Made by a program: the position numbers and the translations under genes
Notes under the pieces: generated by a model
Seen by the model: only the letters and a program-made list of their open reading frames with translations
The model's database searches: none
Told to the model about the DNA's origin: nothing
DNA from: Ilyonectria destructans
Lineage: Eukaryota; Ascomycota; Sordariomycetes; Hypocreales; Nectriaceae
DNA: 64,000 nt
Direction: 5' to 3'
Assembly: GCA_020740775.1 (NCBI GenBank)
Contig: JAHEWK010000037.1
Span: 234,609 to 298,608 of the forward strand
In this document: positions 9,040 through 19,715 of the stretch, piece by piece
Position numbering within the stretch: position 1 is the stretch's first letter
How the letters are laid out: the number at the start of each line of letters is the position of its first letter

Positions 9040-11251
9040 CCATACGCCACCACCCTTTCGACAACCCCACCCTTTCGTCAGGCAAAAAAAGAATTCCCCC
9101 ACCAAAACTCAACACTTTCATTTACACGCAGCTTGACCAGAATAAAAGCTATTTGCAAATGGTTGCTTGGTGTAAACCTACAATTGATGTATCTATTGAT
9201 TTTTAGGCCTTTTTATCAGCCTCCCCGACCGGGTGGTGCGCTGAGGTGGTACGATTTCTTCTCCGACTTCAATTACCGAAGCAGCCTCCGATTCTGACCC
9301 TGACTCCCCCGAAGAGCTATAATTCGCCACAACATGCTTCCTTTCGCTTCCTTTTTCGGTAATCGCTTCTCCAGAGGCTAGAGCCTCGCTAAGAGTCATG
9401 AACCGTTTATTGGGATTCGGAACTGCCTTCCTCTTCTTCCCTCTCTTCAGACGGGCCAGTTCCTCCTCCAGACTAGCAATCTTCACGCTATGCGCCATTA
9501 ACGTCTGTTGTTGAGTCTCAAAGCCTTTGGCTATCACGTTGTATCGTCTCCGTGTCTTTGGTGTTTTGTTTAGCCCAAGATCGCGAATTTGGCGGCTGGT
9601 TTTTGGTATATCGTCCGAGCCAAAATACGGCGCCCGCTCTGGAGTCCTCCTTGGGCTGTCATTCGGCTTATCCCCTTGGATTTCTGGGTGCCGCAGAGCT
9701 TTGGCACGTGAAATCGGCCAATTGCCAGTAACTCTCCAGCCGGAGAGTATATTCTTCTTCGTCATTCCCGCTTCACGAGCCTTGGCGTAGGCTCTGATGA
9801 AATTGACCTTATCCATCGGAGCAGAATCAGTCAATGAAGCGAACTTTTCCAACTCTCGTCGATATGCGGCTTTGGAGGCATTGAATACTCCATTGTCCAA
9901 CGGCTGGAGCCCATGAGAGCAGTATGCTGGCAGATAGCAACAATAAACGTTGTTCAAAAAGCACGTGGCCATCCATTCATCCTTCCGTCGCTCAGTAGTG
10001 ATCTTGAGCTGAGGAAAACGAAGAACATACTGTGGCATGACTCCCATGACCATCTAAAATGATCAGTCTCGCGTCAGAGTCGTCGGTAGGCATAGTCTGG
10101 GGCAGATAGACTCTTTCAAGCCATTCAACGCCAATGTGGTCGTCAGTCCACCCGTTAGGTGAAGTTATGTAATGCCAGTCGGCTATCTTCTTGAATTCAT
10201 CAAGAAACCACTGTTTTTGTAGTTCTTCCCCTTGAAGATTATGCCAGGAGTCAAGGCGCGGCCGTCAGCAGTGATAGCTTCGATGAACGAGGTCCAATTT
10301 CGAGTTTGTGGTCCCTTGAGAAGAGCCTTTCGCTTTGGGTCCGCGCTTCCGACCACCAGGCTATCCAAGCCTAAGAAAGAGAGTCTAGTTAGTCAAATTT
10401 CAAAACTATGGAGAAAATAGACATGGAGGCTTGCCAAAACCAATCATGATACCCCCTTCGTCAACGTTAACAGTGTTCTCAGGCCGAATCCAGCCGTACT
10501 GGCCCTCCCTGATATCGAAGTACCAATGAACCGCTTTAGGCGTAAAGGAGTCAAACCTATTGGCTTCTTGACGTCTACCGATCTTAGTCTTAAGGTCTGG
10601 GCGGCGCTCAATGAATCTGGCTACCCAGTTGCGTCCTAATTCCCGTTGGTCGCCTTGTTGTCTTAGCAAGCCCATGACGCAAGCGCGAATCTGATTGTGG
10701 GACGGAGCATATCCCAGAGACTCCTGACGAAGAATCCAGAAAGCCAATTTGTCTTCCTGAGTCTTGGATAGCCGTTGACCAGGCTGAATTTGCTCTTTTA
10801 TGGCTGTCTGGCCGTTAAGTCTGTCGATTAGAGTGGTTCGAGGCACTCCCCGTCGCTGAGCCGCCTGAGGGGGTGACAAGCCATTATCGGTCACATCCAG
10901 TATAGCCTCGGCCATGTCGTCTTCCGTATATTTCCAACGAGGCCGCGATGAAGGCATTTTGATCGTGTTGTGAGAGACTAGCAGGAGAAATGTTGGGAAA
11001 GAGCGGTGAGGAAATTGGGGATTGAAGTGGTGATATTTCCTTACAACGACCCACATATATCGCGTGCCCACTCAACTGCATGAGACCAGAAACAAAAGTT
11101 TCTATCAATTCTATACTTCATAGAAGCAACCGCATTCAAATAACTTTTATTCTGGTCAAGCTGCGTGTAAATGAAAGTGTTGAGTTTTGGTGGGGGAATT
11201 TTTTTTTGCCTGACGAAAGGGTGGGGTTGTCGAAAGGGTGGTGGCGTATGG
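9040..11251 (-). mobile_element. pogo-1, Tc1/mariner-superfamily (pogo/Fot-like) transposon with long TIRs and TA duplication
   Basis: Both ends read CCATACGCCACCACCCTTTC inward. The inverted repeats run about 110 bp (9040-9148 and 11144-11251) and are almost identical. The flanking dinucleotides are TA (9038-9039 and 11252-11253), the target duplication of this superfamily. The interior holds one transposase gene on the minus strand. Near-identical TIRs suggest a recent insertion. The element lies immediately downstream of the reductase stop at 9026. Confidence 0.95.
9193..10957 (-). pseudogene. pogo-1 transposase (DDE, CENP-B-like), one frameshift
   Basis: Exons 10957-10435, 10370-10031 and 9981-9193 total 1,652 nt, one short of a multiple of three. 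The reading breaks near 10225: the frame after FKGK is lost by one base and resumes in the next frame as QWFLDEFKKIADWHY. Domains in order are an N-terminal helix-turn-helix pair of pogo/CENP-B type (to about residue 140), then the DDE catalytic core with NVDEGG (first Asp), DGHGSH (second Asp) and LQPLDNGVF (third Asp). A coiled-coil plus Lys/Arg-rich tail follows. Intron 1 begins with GC (GGTTTTG|GCAAGC) instead of GT; the equivalent intron in pogo-2 has GT. The protein would be about 550 aa if repaired. Confidence 0.9.
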
Positions 11252-11253
11252 TA

Positions 11254-13309
11254 CTGGAGGTATAGAACTTCGTTTCCATTTTCTTTTTAATATCTGCTAG
11301 TATAGTGTTATATGAGACCTGTTTTAACATCGTGAGCGTCCATCAGCCTTGACTAGCTTCCCTGCTCAGCCTCCTTGACCAACGAGCCGGTCGATTTTTT
11401 TGTGGATCAAGTCCTTCGTTTGCAAAACGTGTATGGATTCATCCAAATCATCGGCTCGAGGGATGGGTCACGTTGTTCCCCTCTCACAACGAGCTGTCTG
11501 GGCTACGACATCAACAGAGGTTAGACATAGACATCAAGCATATGGCCAAGAAAGTGACAGTTTCTCGGACATGATCCATTTAGATGGAGATATTCATCTC
11601 AGCGTACAGGGAAAAGCATGCGTTGCTTGGATTGGTTTTAGTATAGTCTCGTTTATGTGACGATTAATAATAAAGGAAAAATTTGAACCGTGGGTCTGTC
11701 ATGGTGAATGGATGATATCAAGCATCATCTCCAGCTCGATTTGTAGTTGTCGCATTTAGGGGTCATATTTTGAGGGAATCTTGAGACGTTTGAAGAGTTC
11801 CTCAGAGACCGGATTCTAAGCTCCCGGCCTCAGGCTCCCGGCTTGTGAGGAATCAAACCATGGAGAAGCGTGTCGCATGTATGTACATATCGGTGAGGAG
11901 GTCAATGAAAACTTGATCACGTCGAAGGTTAGACAAATTGTAACCAGCCGCGCGAATCCAGTCTTTCGTTCCCTCCTGGTGCTAGGGCGGATCTTCTCTC
12001 GCCATACTTCTGGAGTGCAGCCCCGGAGAGACATTTTTGCAGGATTCAATCTGATAGTTGTCAAGGAATATAACAGAGACGCTGTCGCTTGCCGAGTAAC
12101 CGATTTAAAACGCGGAATAATTCTCTTTAATGCTGGGAAAATATTACTGTATAATACCGCTGATGGCTCAATTTTGCCCAATTTCTCTACCATTCTCGGT
12201 CGACCTGGACTGACTGGGACTTGAATATGGCCCACACAACGGGTCCGCAATTGCGGCCACATTAACCTGGTCATATTTTTGGGTACTGCACTAGCTCACT
12301 TTGTCACGACCCTTTATTCTGTGAGGCGTCTGATTGGGTGTATGTATGTTCTTGATTGCGTCCGGTCCCCGCTCTGAGTCCCTGTACATCCTTTATGCTG
12401 AAGTAGCTAGAAGGATATTGCTGTAGCAATCATACGCCATGTACACGCCCAGCTACCCAAATACACATCGTGACACACTTTGTTACGAGCCCTAATTCTG
12501 TGAGGCATCTCATTGGATGTGTGTATATTCTGAGTTGCATATGATCCCCGCTCTGAGTCCCTGTACATCCTTATACTGAAACCAGCTAGAAGGATATAGC
12601 TATAGCAGTCACACGCCATATACAGGCCCAGCTACCCAAATACACATCGTGACATATGTGGTGCATTCTAGCTGGCCCGCCTTAGAGGCACCCTCAAGAC
12701 AATTCTCCCACCCCCTTGCATTCTGCCAAACGTAGCAGCGTCTGTGCTTCTGGGTCGCTAACCTTGCCTGCGTGCTGATTTGACGATCTGGTGCCTCGAT
12801 GCGACGACAACCCATTTTGCCCAACGTGGAATCTTCATTTGGAGGGAATCCTTGTTGTTACCACTGTTAGATACGAGGTACAGAATGTCTCTCTCGCTGT
12901 CTACTGGGGCCTCTGTTTGCTTCTTCAAGACATGTCGACCGGGCACAATGATTTCCTTCTCTTAACGTAGATGTTTGATTATGGATCACAGCGGTATCAG
13001 CTGGCCGAAACCGAGCTTAGAGATGTGCTAGACCACTAAGCTTATCCAGCCAGGAACAAAACGGACCAAGTATGTGTATAGGACGAGGATGAGATGAAAC
13101 CAGGCTAGATTCGTGGAGGCTGTCTACCAATATGCCAACACTGCACCGTCAGGCAGTCATAATGACATTCCTTACTGGCATTCAGCTTGTAACGTCCGTC
13201 TCTGACCCCACTAAGGTAATTTTCTGTTGAGCCTGCTCCGAGTCCAGACTCCCAATCGAGGGCGCACGTAACTTCCATCCAAACCCGCAATTCTTCTTCC
13301 CCTGATGTA
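11254..13309. other. Gene-poor stretch of 2 kb
   Basis: Open frames here (for example 11877-12224 plus and 11816-12274 minus) overlap on both strands and show no domain or intron structure, so I do not call them genes. The only clear structure is the 179-bp tandem duplication at 12298-12655. Confidence 0.5.
12298..12655. repeat. Tandem duplication, two units of 179 bp
   Basis: The two units (12298-12476 and 12477-12655) align along their whole length. They share blocks such as CCCCGCTCTGAGTCCCTG and AGCTACCCAAATACAC. Many differences are transitions (C/T, G/A), compatible with ageing or RIP-type mutation. Confidence 0.85.
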
Positions 13310-14110
13310 TCAAGCTTGGTACTTGTTAATTTGCTCAACGAGGAACTCAGGAGCTTCGCGACGCGCCTCGCTCAGGTAAAACAGATGAGGAATCGTAATA
13401 CTAAGTTCACCCTCGCAAACCGCATCGCCATCGTTACAGAACACTCGAAGACGGTCGATGGGATAGTTCGGAATGCGGCCGTTGTTCTGTTTATTTTTGG
13501 TGTAGCCGAAGAGAATCGCGCCGGCAATCTTGCCACGGATCGTTGGGTTCAGGTCACGTATGGACGCGGCGACCAGTGCCGCACCTTGACTGTAATCATC
13601 ATGTGAGTATGGCTCCTGTCCAAATGTGTCAAAAAGGGACTTGTTCTGTACTAACCTCCAGCCGCCAGAAACAAGCGTAGCGTTAGGGCATTTTTTATCA
13701 GCAAGCTCGAAGAGACCGACCATCTCCTGAATAGCCTCGGGGCTAGTTCCATCGGGCAGTCCATTGTCGCCAATAGCGGCGGAGTAGTCTCCCCCAACTC
13801 CTTGTGTCCAAACTTGGTCTTCGCCAAGCACAGCTTTAATACCATCACCCACAAGGCCCCCTAAGAAGCCCTAGAATATGTCAGTATGGTTTAACACACG
13901 TACAACGAGTAGTCTTACCAGGTTTCCGAACTCCAGGGAGCCACGAGCATACACGAAGATTACGCTGGGACAAGAACCCGCGTCCCCGTCGAGCAGCTCA
14001 TCACTCGAGAAGAGAGCTCGAGTGGTAAGGCTGCCATCAGTGGCCGCGGCATCGAGTGGAAGGGCCCTTGAAAGGCCCGCCAGTAGAGCAACGATGGGGA
14101 GGAACTTCAT
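13310..14110 (-). CDS. Secreted cutinase (carbohydrate esterase family 5 fold)
   Basis: Exons 14110-13919, 13870-13656 and 13589-13310 total 687 nt, or 228 aa, the usual cutinase length. MKFLPIVALLAGL... is a signal peptide. The catalytic Ser sits in GGWSQG, created exactly by splicing the second intron (GTTAGT...TACAG). The catalytic Asp is in CNDGDAVC and the His in IPHLFYL, in the order S-D-H. Cys residues are placed for the usual disulfides (GSCPSVIFVYARG, the KKCP segment, FCNDGDAVC). The enzyme would hydrolyse cutin or other polyesters and short acyl esters outside the cell. One oddity is Trp in the nucleophile elbow, where most cutinases have Tyr (GYSQG). A TATA-like CATATAAC lies about 120 bp upstream on the minus strand. 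Confidence 0.94.
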
Positions 14111-15602
14111 CTTAGTGATTTTCGATTGAGGGCAATTTGAAAAAGATTAACTAGCAATTGAAAAATGTGATGAGGTGTGGTGGATTGAGGATCATGGTAT
14201 TCTGCGATGACGGGTGCTGGACTTCGGGGATAGTTATATGCATACTGGTCTTGCCTGAGAGGGCACGGCATCTGATCGTAAGACCCAAGCGTTTTTAGCT
14301 TTCACAAAAGATCCCTATCGGCCCCCGAATAGGAAAGTAATGGCCACAAAGACTGAAAGCGATCGTTCAGGGTCGCCGAGTGTTCCACATGACAGCATGT
14401 TACCTTGCCAGTCTCTCGAATCTCTGCAAGATGCTAGCAAAGCCATGTTTCCTTGACCTCATTTCCAAACACGAGGTTCAGTCGGAATCTGCCAGGGTCA
14501 TAGCAAACCGCCTATCGAAGGATAAACATTTAGCCAACTCATTCTCGTGCCGAGGTTCATAGAGTACCGGTAACTGCTATCAGCCTCGTGGTAGGGATGT
14601 CACCGGGGGAGAGTCGTCAGACAATTTCGCGGGGAGCGGCGGAGCGGCGGAGCGGCGGAAGCTTGGCAGTTGGGCTGAGCTTCTCTGGAATCATCATTGC
14701 CCAGGTTACTGATAGCCCCGGGCGCGTCTGCCTCGGCAATACGTGACACCACCATACCCCAGTCTTATCGCAACTATTCTCGCGACATTTCGCCACCGTG
14801 CCCCATCCACCTGAGTCGCTGTGCAGGGTAACCCTGCCTCCGTTACTTCCTATTGAGGTAATAAGAGTCCATGGAGCATTTCCACCATCCAGGTGGCTGG
14901 CTATGTTGTCAGTCTCGGAGGCCTCATCTCCTACTCCTTCGGCACAGAGAAACTCCCCGCGGCTTTCCAGATCGCTGTGTCTCGGGTAGGGGGTCCATTA
15001 ACGAGTTGGTCATCGGAAAATTTCAACCTTTCACCAGGTTGGCGTCACGGCGAATTCCTCGGACTGGCCGCTCTAAGTAGCGCCTGTGCTTTCTTGGCAT
15101 ATTTACACATACCTGCGTCGCCTTTCACATGGAGTTGGTCGACCAACTCGTCTTGATCGGCGTTTACAGCCTTGAACTCTCCTGTAATAGGATTAATTAC
15201 TCTTCATATTTTTCGATTGTTTACTGCTCTCACGTCCGCCCGTTGGGAACTGAAGCTTACTTCTAGCTGGAATGGCTGGTAGGCCACGTTATCTCGGTTA
15301 CTTTCAAAATATACAACTGAATCTGTAGTTTCTGGATCTTGAAGGTGGCATTCACTGGGGATCTAATAGGGTTTACCCGGGCTTGTGGTACCGATATGAA
15401 GTTGACGGACCTCAGGTTTCCAGGAAAGTGCTATGCCCCCCCCAGAACCCAGCATTTGTCTTATTGAACTCCTCGTCAGACTTTGGCCGTCCGAAGAGCT
15501 TGTAGAAGCCAGCGCGCCGTCTCAAACTCCACATTCTGACACACCGTGCTTACTTTTCCATATCTGTAAAACGATCCACGGGATATTGGGAACGACTGCT
15601 CC
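14111..15602. other. Intergenic region
   Basis: No gene was recognised. A small plus-strand frame at 14893-15156 (87 codons) has a hydrophobic start, but no domain and no homology that I recognise. A GC-rich 8-bp microrepeat lies at 14634-14657. Confidence 0.45.
14634..14657. repeat. Microsatellite, GAGCGGCG x 3
   Basis: Three perfect copies of an 8-bp unit are followed by a decayed fourth (GAAG). Confidence 0.9.
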
Positions 15603-17040
15603 TTATAGCCAAGTGTAACACTCTTCGGCAATGGGGATTTGAACACTGTAGACCGCGTTGGACCAGAGTTTGGTGACAAAAGCGAAGAGGCCGAAAGAGA
15701 AATCGCTCTTGATGCTAAGTCCTTGGGCACAAACCAGATCATTTGGGTGATTGGCTTCATCGATAGTCTGGCTGGCCGCAAAGGCGAACTCGTTGTTAAA
15801 TCGAGGACGGGCTGTGAGGCCGGCGGTCAAATCAACGACACCTAGGACCTGGACGATGAGCTGGAAGGTGACGTCGATCCAAGTGTCGGCCTTAACGCAG
15901 GCACGCTCAGAGAGGTCAAGCTTGGCGTTGTAGACAGGCTTCCAGGGCGTGGCGCTCGTCTTGTTGGTGTCGAGAAAGTCAAGGTGCACGCGGCCGTTTT
16001 TCAGGCCCGCGCCGACGGTTCCCGTGACAGTGACGCCAGCGGCAACGTCGATATCAAGACCGATGGCAAACAAGAGCTCGGGGCCCAGGGTAATGATACC
16101 CGGCACGTCGATGACCACGTAAGACAACTCGCCAGGGCTGTAGGAGAAGCTGTCACGATACTCCGCGGTAACGGCGATGGTGACCCCAACCTCAGCGTCA
16201 ATGCTGGTGTCGACATCGACATACAGCTGCTTCAGCTTTGCCCCAACGACGTCGTAGTCCAAGAAGCCTGAGAAAGTAACCCTGGCGGTGATCTCGGCAG
16301 AATCGGCCGACACATCGACGTATGGCGGGAAAGAGTAAATCGGCATGTTTCTGGGGAGGCCGATGGTGCCACCAATGGTCAGACCTTTCTCATCAGTAGT
16401 GATTCCGCGTTCATTGATGACCCGTTTCGCAACGGAGCGGCGGTTCTTGGCGACCGGAACACCTTCAAAGGCGATGGCAGTGTTTGCTACGTGACATCAG
16501 CCATCGCTAGTTCACAAATCAGGCCCGTGTCGGGGTCAGGAAGGTAGTCTTACCAGCTGTGCTAGCCACATCCTTCTTCTCGGCATGAGCAGTGAGAGTC
16601 AAGGTCTCCGCGTTGCCACTGAGGCGGTTGACAAGGAAGACTCCACGTTCCTCTTCAGTATCGCAGCCACCCAAGTGGTTGGTGAAGAAGACGAGATCGC
16701 CCTTGTTCGACCATATTGCAACAGCTGCTAGGAAGCTATCCTTTGAAGTGAACGAGACGGCAATGAATCCATCGGTGCAGGTGACGTTGTCGATGGATGC
16801 TACGTCCTCTAGCAAGACGGTAGGGTTCTGCATGTCGAGGTCAACATGGACCAGAGGCTCAGAATCGATTCCGTACTCAAGAGCGACGATCTTGCTCGGG
16901 GCTACAGCCGAGTCATCAGTGCGCGCCTGTAGGCTCTTGGCCTTGGAGATGGGTTTGAGGGTGGTAACTTCCTGAAGGCTTCCGGCCAATGCCGTGCTGG
17001 CCAACAGGGCTAAGCAGCTGAGGTAACGAAAGGCGTTCAT
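15603..17040 (-). CDS. Secreted protein resembling fungal DUF7029/DUF7223 proteins
   Basis: Exons 17040-16554 and 16486-15603 (67-bp intron, GTAAGA...GTAG) give 1,371 nt or 456 aa. MNAFRYLSCLALLASTALAG is a signal peptide. Residues about 50-150 form a beta-rich block with VTCTDGFIAVSF, GGCDTEEERGVFLV and paired Cys, like the N-terminal DUF7029 domain. The C-terminal 300 residues are a beta-sandwich-like region with long alternating hydrophobic strands, like DUF7223. Both assignments rest on resemblance, not on a search. No enzymatic residues can be named. The protein is probably extracellular or cell-wall associated. A TATATA stretch near 17167-17172 is a candidate core promoter. The ATG at 17040 is preferred over an upstream in-frame non-ATG start. 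Confidence 0.82.
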
Positions 17041-18790
17041 TTTCAACGCCTGGCAATGTATGTGGATGGTCTAGGAGGGAGGAAAAGTCTAAGGAGCTGC
17101 TCGTTGAGTGAAGTCACCACGACGTCCGGATGATTGGAAAAGTACTTCCATGCTGGAGGCGTGAGGGATATATACGCAAAATATAGAAGATGGTAGACCA
17201 ATAACTGAATAGACTGTATTACTTCTGCAGGAGTTGCCCGGTTTCCGTCTCTTCATCACTCCATTTGCTTGGTCATCCATATCAACATGTCCACCAACAC
17301 GACCGAAGGGTACGTAAAACTGTCAAGATATGCCCGTGGGCACTACTATGTGTTGTTACCGTGTCGAGCGGTCAAAGCTGATCCCATTAGAGAGAAGGTA
17401 CGGTTACAGACAGCACGTGCGAGGTGAGAATGCCACACCATGCGGCCGCTGGGTCCTACTTCGGCCTCGGTAAGAAATGAATCTTGACCCACAGATCAAG
17501 CATGTTGGTTTGGGCGGGTGGGGGGGGTGGCTTTCTCCCATCGTTGAAGGCAGGGGCTGGCACTTTTACTGTATCGAGTATAAAGCCAATTGGAGCCTCA
17601 TGTCAAACCCCGCTCTCGAAGGCGACAGACAATTCGATTTCAAAGCAAAACACTGAACTAAGGCCAGGAATTAAGGGAGATGCTGGAGCAGCTTGAGCTC
17701 TACGATATCCGGGCCCATTTCGCCCACCTAAATCCCTCACCGATACTTCGACCTCCTCTCGATATTCTACGAGAAACTGTCACATGTTGAGGAAAAGGGC
17801 ACAAGTGACCGCGCGTGACGGCGGTCACATGTGCAGACGACGACGACATCCAAAACTCTTGAAGCGTGAGGAGGCCTGATTCTTGCCCTTTTTCTCTCCT
17901 CGCGCTCCGCCCTGTATTTAGTCGCGATCTTAACAGTGCTAGCCATCGATCCTCGAGCTGAGCCGTACTGCTAGGCCCGACCTAGACGTGAGACCCTCAC
18001 AGCAATCAGTCCTTTTTAGGAAAATGAGATATAAGTTGATGTGCATTTAGCCCCAGACACGTAGCTTTGCAGACCATCGGAGCCTGGATGACAGATATCA
18101 GGCGGCAGAATGACGAGCTCGCGGTCCGACGCAGGTACTAGTGCTGCGCCGGTCAGGTTCGCGTCCCGAACTTGCTATCGTGTCAGTGCCTTGATGCTAT
18201 GGCTTTGAAAGGATGTCCCATTGCAGACCAGATGGCTGCAGTGGCGTTGTTAAACCCCTCATCTTCGTGTTCTTCGACCCGTGCGCCGATCCGGCCGGCG
18301 CAACTGTTGTGCCGTCATCAGTAACTATCGGAGCTAGTATATTGCGGATCAGTAATTGACAGCTAAATGCCTTAGAAAAAATGGGAGAGCACGACGATTG
18401 CCGAGCAATTATGTCGCCCAATGTGGGTAATGCTCTCAGGTGGCTGTGGCACCGCGCAGCATCACAGTCAGACACCATGCTTGGCATGATGTGACCCAGT
18501 TTCACACCGGACCGATTCACTTGTAAGGTGACTCATACTCGAGGATGATAATAGGCACGCAATCTCTTGTACGTTTTTGATAGATCCCTTCCCGGAAGCT
18601 TTGCATCAATTTTTTGCAACTGTTAGAGAGTAAGTTCAGCATCTGTAAAGTCCCCAGAGGCCTAACACCACGCCTGAAGCAACTTCCGGGTTTCAATTTT
18701 CGACACCTTCGAACCGGACCCAAGCATTGGCAGACGGGGATGAAAACAATAATTTGTGCTAGCAAGTAGCTGCTCCTGCTCCCCCGGCTG
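17041..18790. other. Intergenic region, no supported gene
   Basis: Short frames at 17484-17696 and 18197-18520 lack domains and splice structure. No transposon termini or tandem arrays were seen. The first 150 bp should include the promoter of the secreted-protein gene. Confidence 0.45.
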
Positions 18791-19715
18791 CTAAACAGTC
18801 CAGTTATTCAACCAAGACTCGATAATCTGGACTGTCGCCTCAAACCTCAACCGCGGCCCGTCACCCAAGCACACGCTGCTCCTAATCATCATGTCAATCA
18901 ATCTATGGACTCTAGATAAATCCTCCGAAGAACCCAAGCCTTGCAAACCCAGCTCAATAACCTGATAACCCTCTCCAAGTCTGCCCCTTAAGAGTTCCTC
19001 GACTCCATCTGGCCGCAAAAAGCTTTCAAGCGGTGTTCCATTAGCCGCACATGTGCGAACCATCATGTCCTGCATTCGCATTCCGCCTTCAGGGTCGTAT
19101 CCGGGGTGGTCAGACGTGACATACCCCTGCTTGCGAAACATCAGTCGAGCGTGGATGCCATCAAGAACTCTGCGGTCAGATTTCATTGGAACAATCTCGC
19201 CGAATATCTTATGAGCCGTTGCTGCGGCCTCGCTATTACCGTCGAGAGCAGCCCGGAGAAGATTGGAGCCCCATAACAGACCCGACCAGAAGATGACGCT
19301 GGAAAGAGTGGTATTGGCTTCCAAGTAAGGAACAATATCGACGGGAGGGTTGTTCACCCTGAAAACTGGACGCTCCAGCCAGAGACCGTACCCAAGCCGT
19401 GGGGACATTCGTCCGGTCAGGTAACCCGGTTGCTGTCCGTTTTCTGCGCTGTCTTCGTGTTGAGCTGGCCGTCCATTTTCTGTTCCGGACGGCACTGTGC
19501 GATAATGTCCAGATGGAGGCGACGAGGGTGCGCCGGTCAGAGTGAGTGCTTGTGTCCGTTGTTTACCAACTGTGCTTGGGTCCGCTGCGTGTCCATCATC
19601 GCAGCCATCGGCCCATTCCGTGTCATCATCGAAGCCGGCAGCCTGCCGTGCGTTATGCACGGCACCATTGAGCTCCGCATTTCCTAGCCGAGATGCGACG
19701 CGAGTTAGAGACGCG
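18791..19715 (-). pseudogene. 5'-truncated paralog of the bZIP-type gene at 2-3 kb
   Basis: The frame aligns with the bZIP-type gene at 2013-3165 along its C-terminal part (SRLGNAELN, ARQAAG, PRLGYGLWLE, VPYLE, FWSGL, FGEIVPMKSD, DHPGYDPEGG, CLGDGP). Homology starts abruptly at about 19715, inside the helix that follows the basic region. The basic region itself is absent; upstream lies the C-terminal part of the Crypton-like element. The C-terminal 290 codons are open, so the truncation is recent or the fragment is still maintained. Without the basic region it cannot bind DNA as a bZIP. Whether a downstream ATG (19660) is used is unknown. Confidence 0.78.

Noticed and set aside
11816..12274. 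Overlapping ORFs on both strands at 11.8-12.3 kb
   Set aside because: No domain, no introns, no promoter context; they are likely chance frames in GC-balanced DNA.
14893..15156. 87-codon ORF with hydrophobic start
   Set aside because: There is no recognised family and no splice or promoter support. It is too weak to list as a gene.
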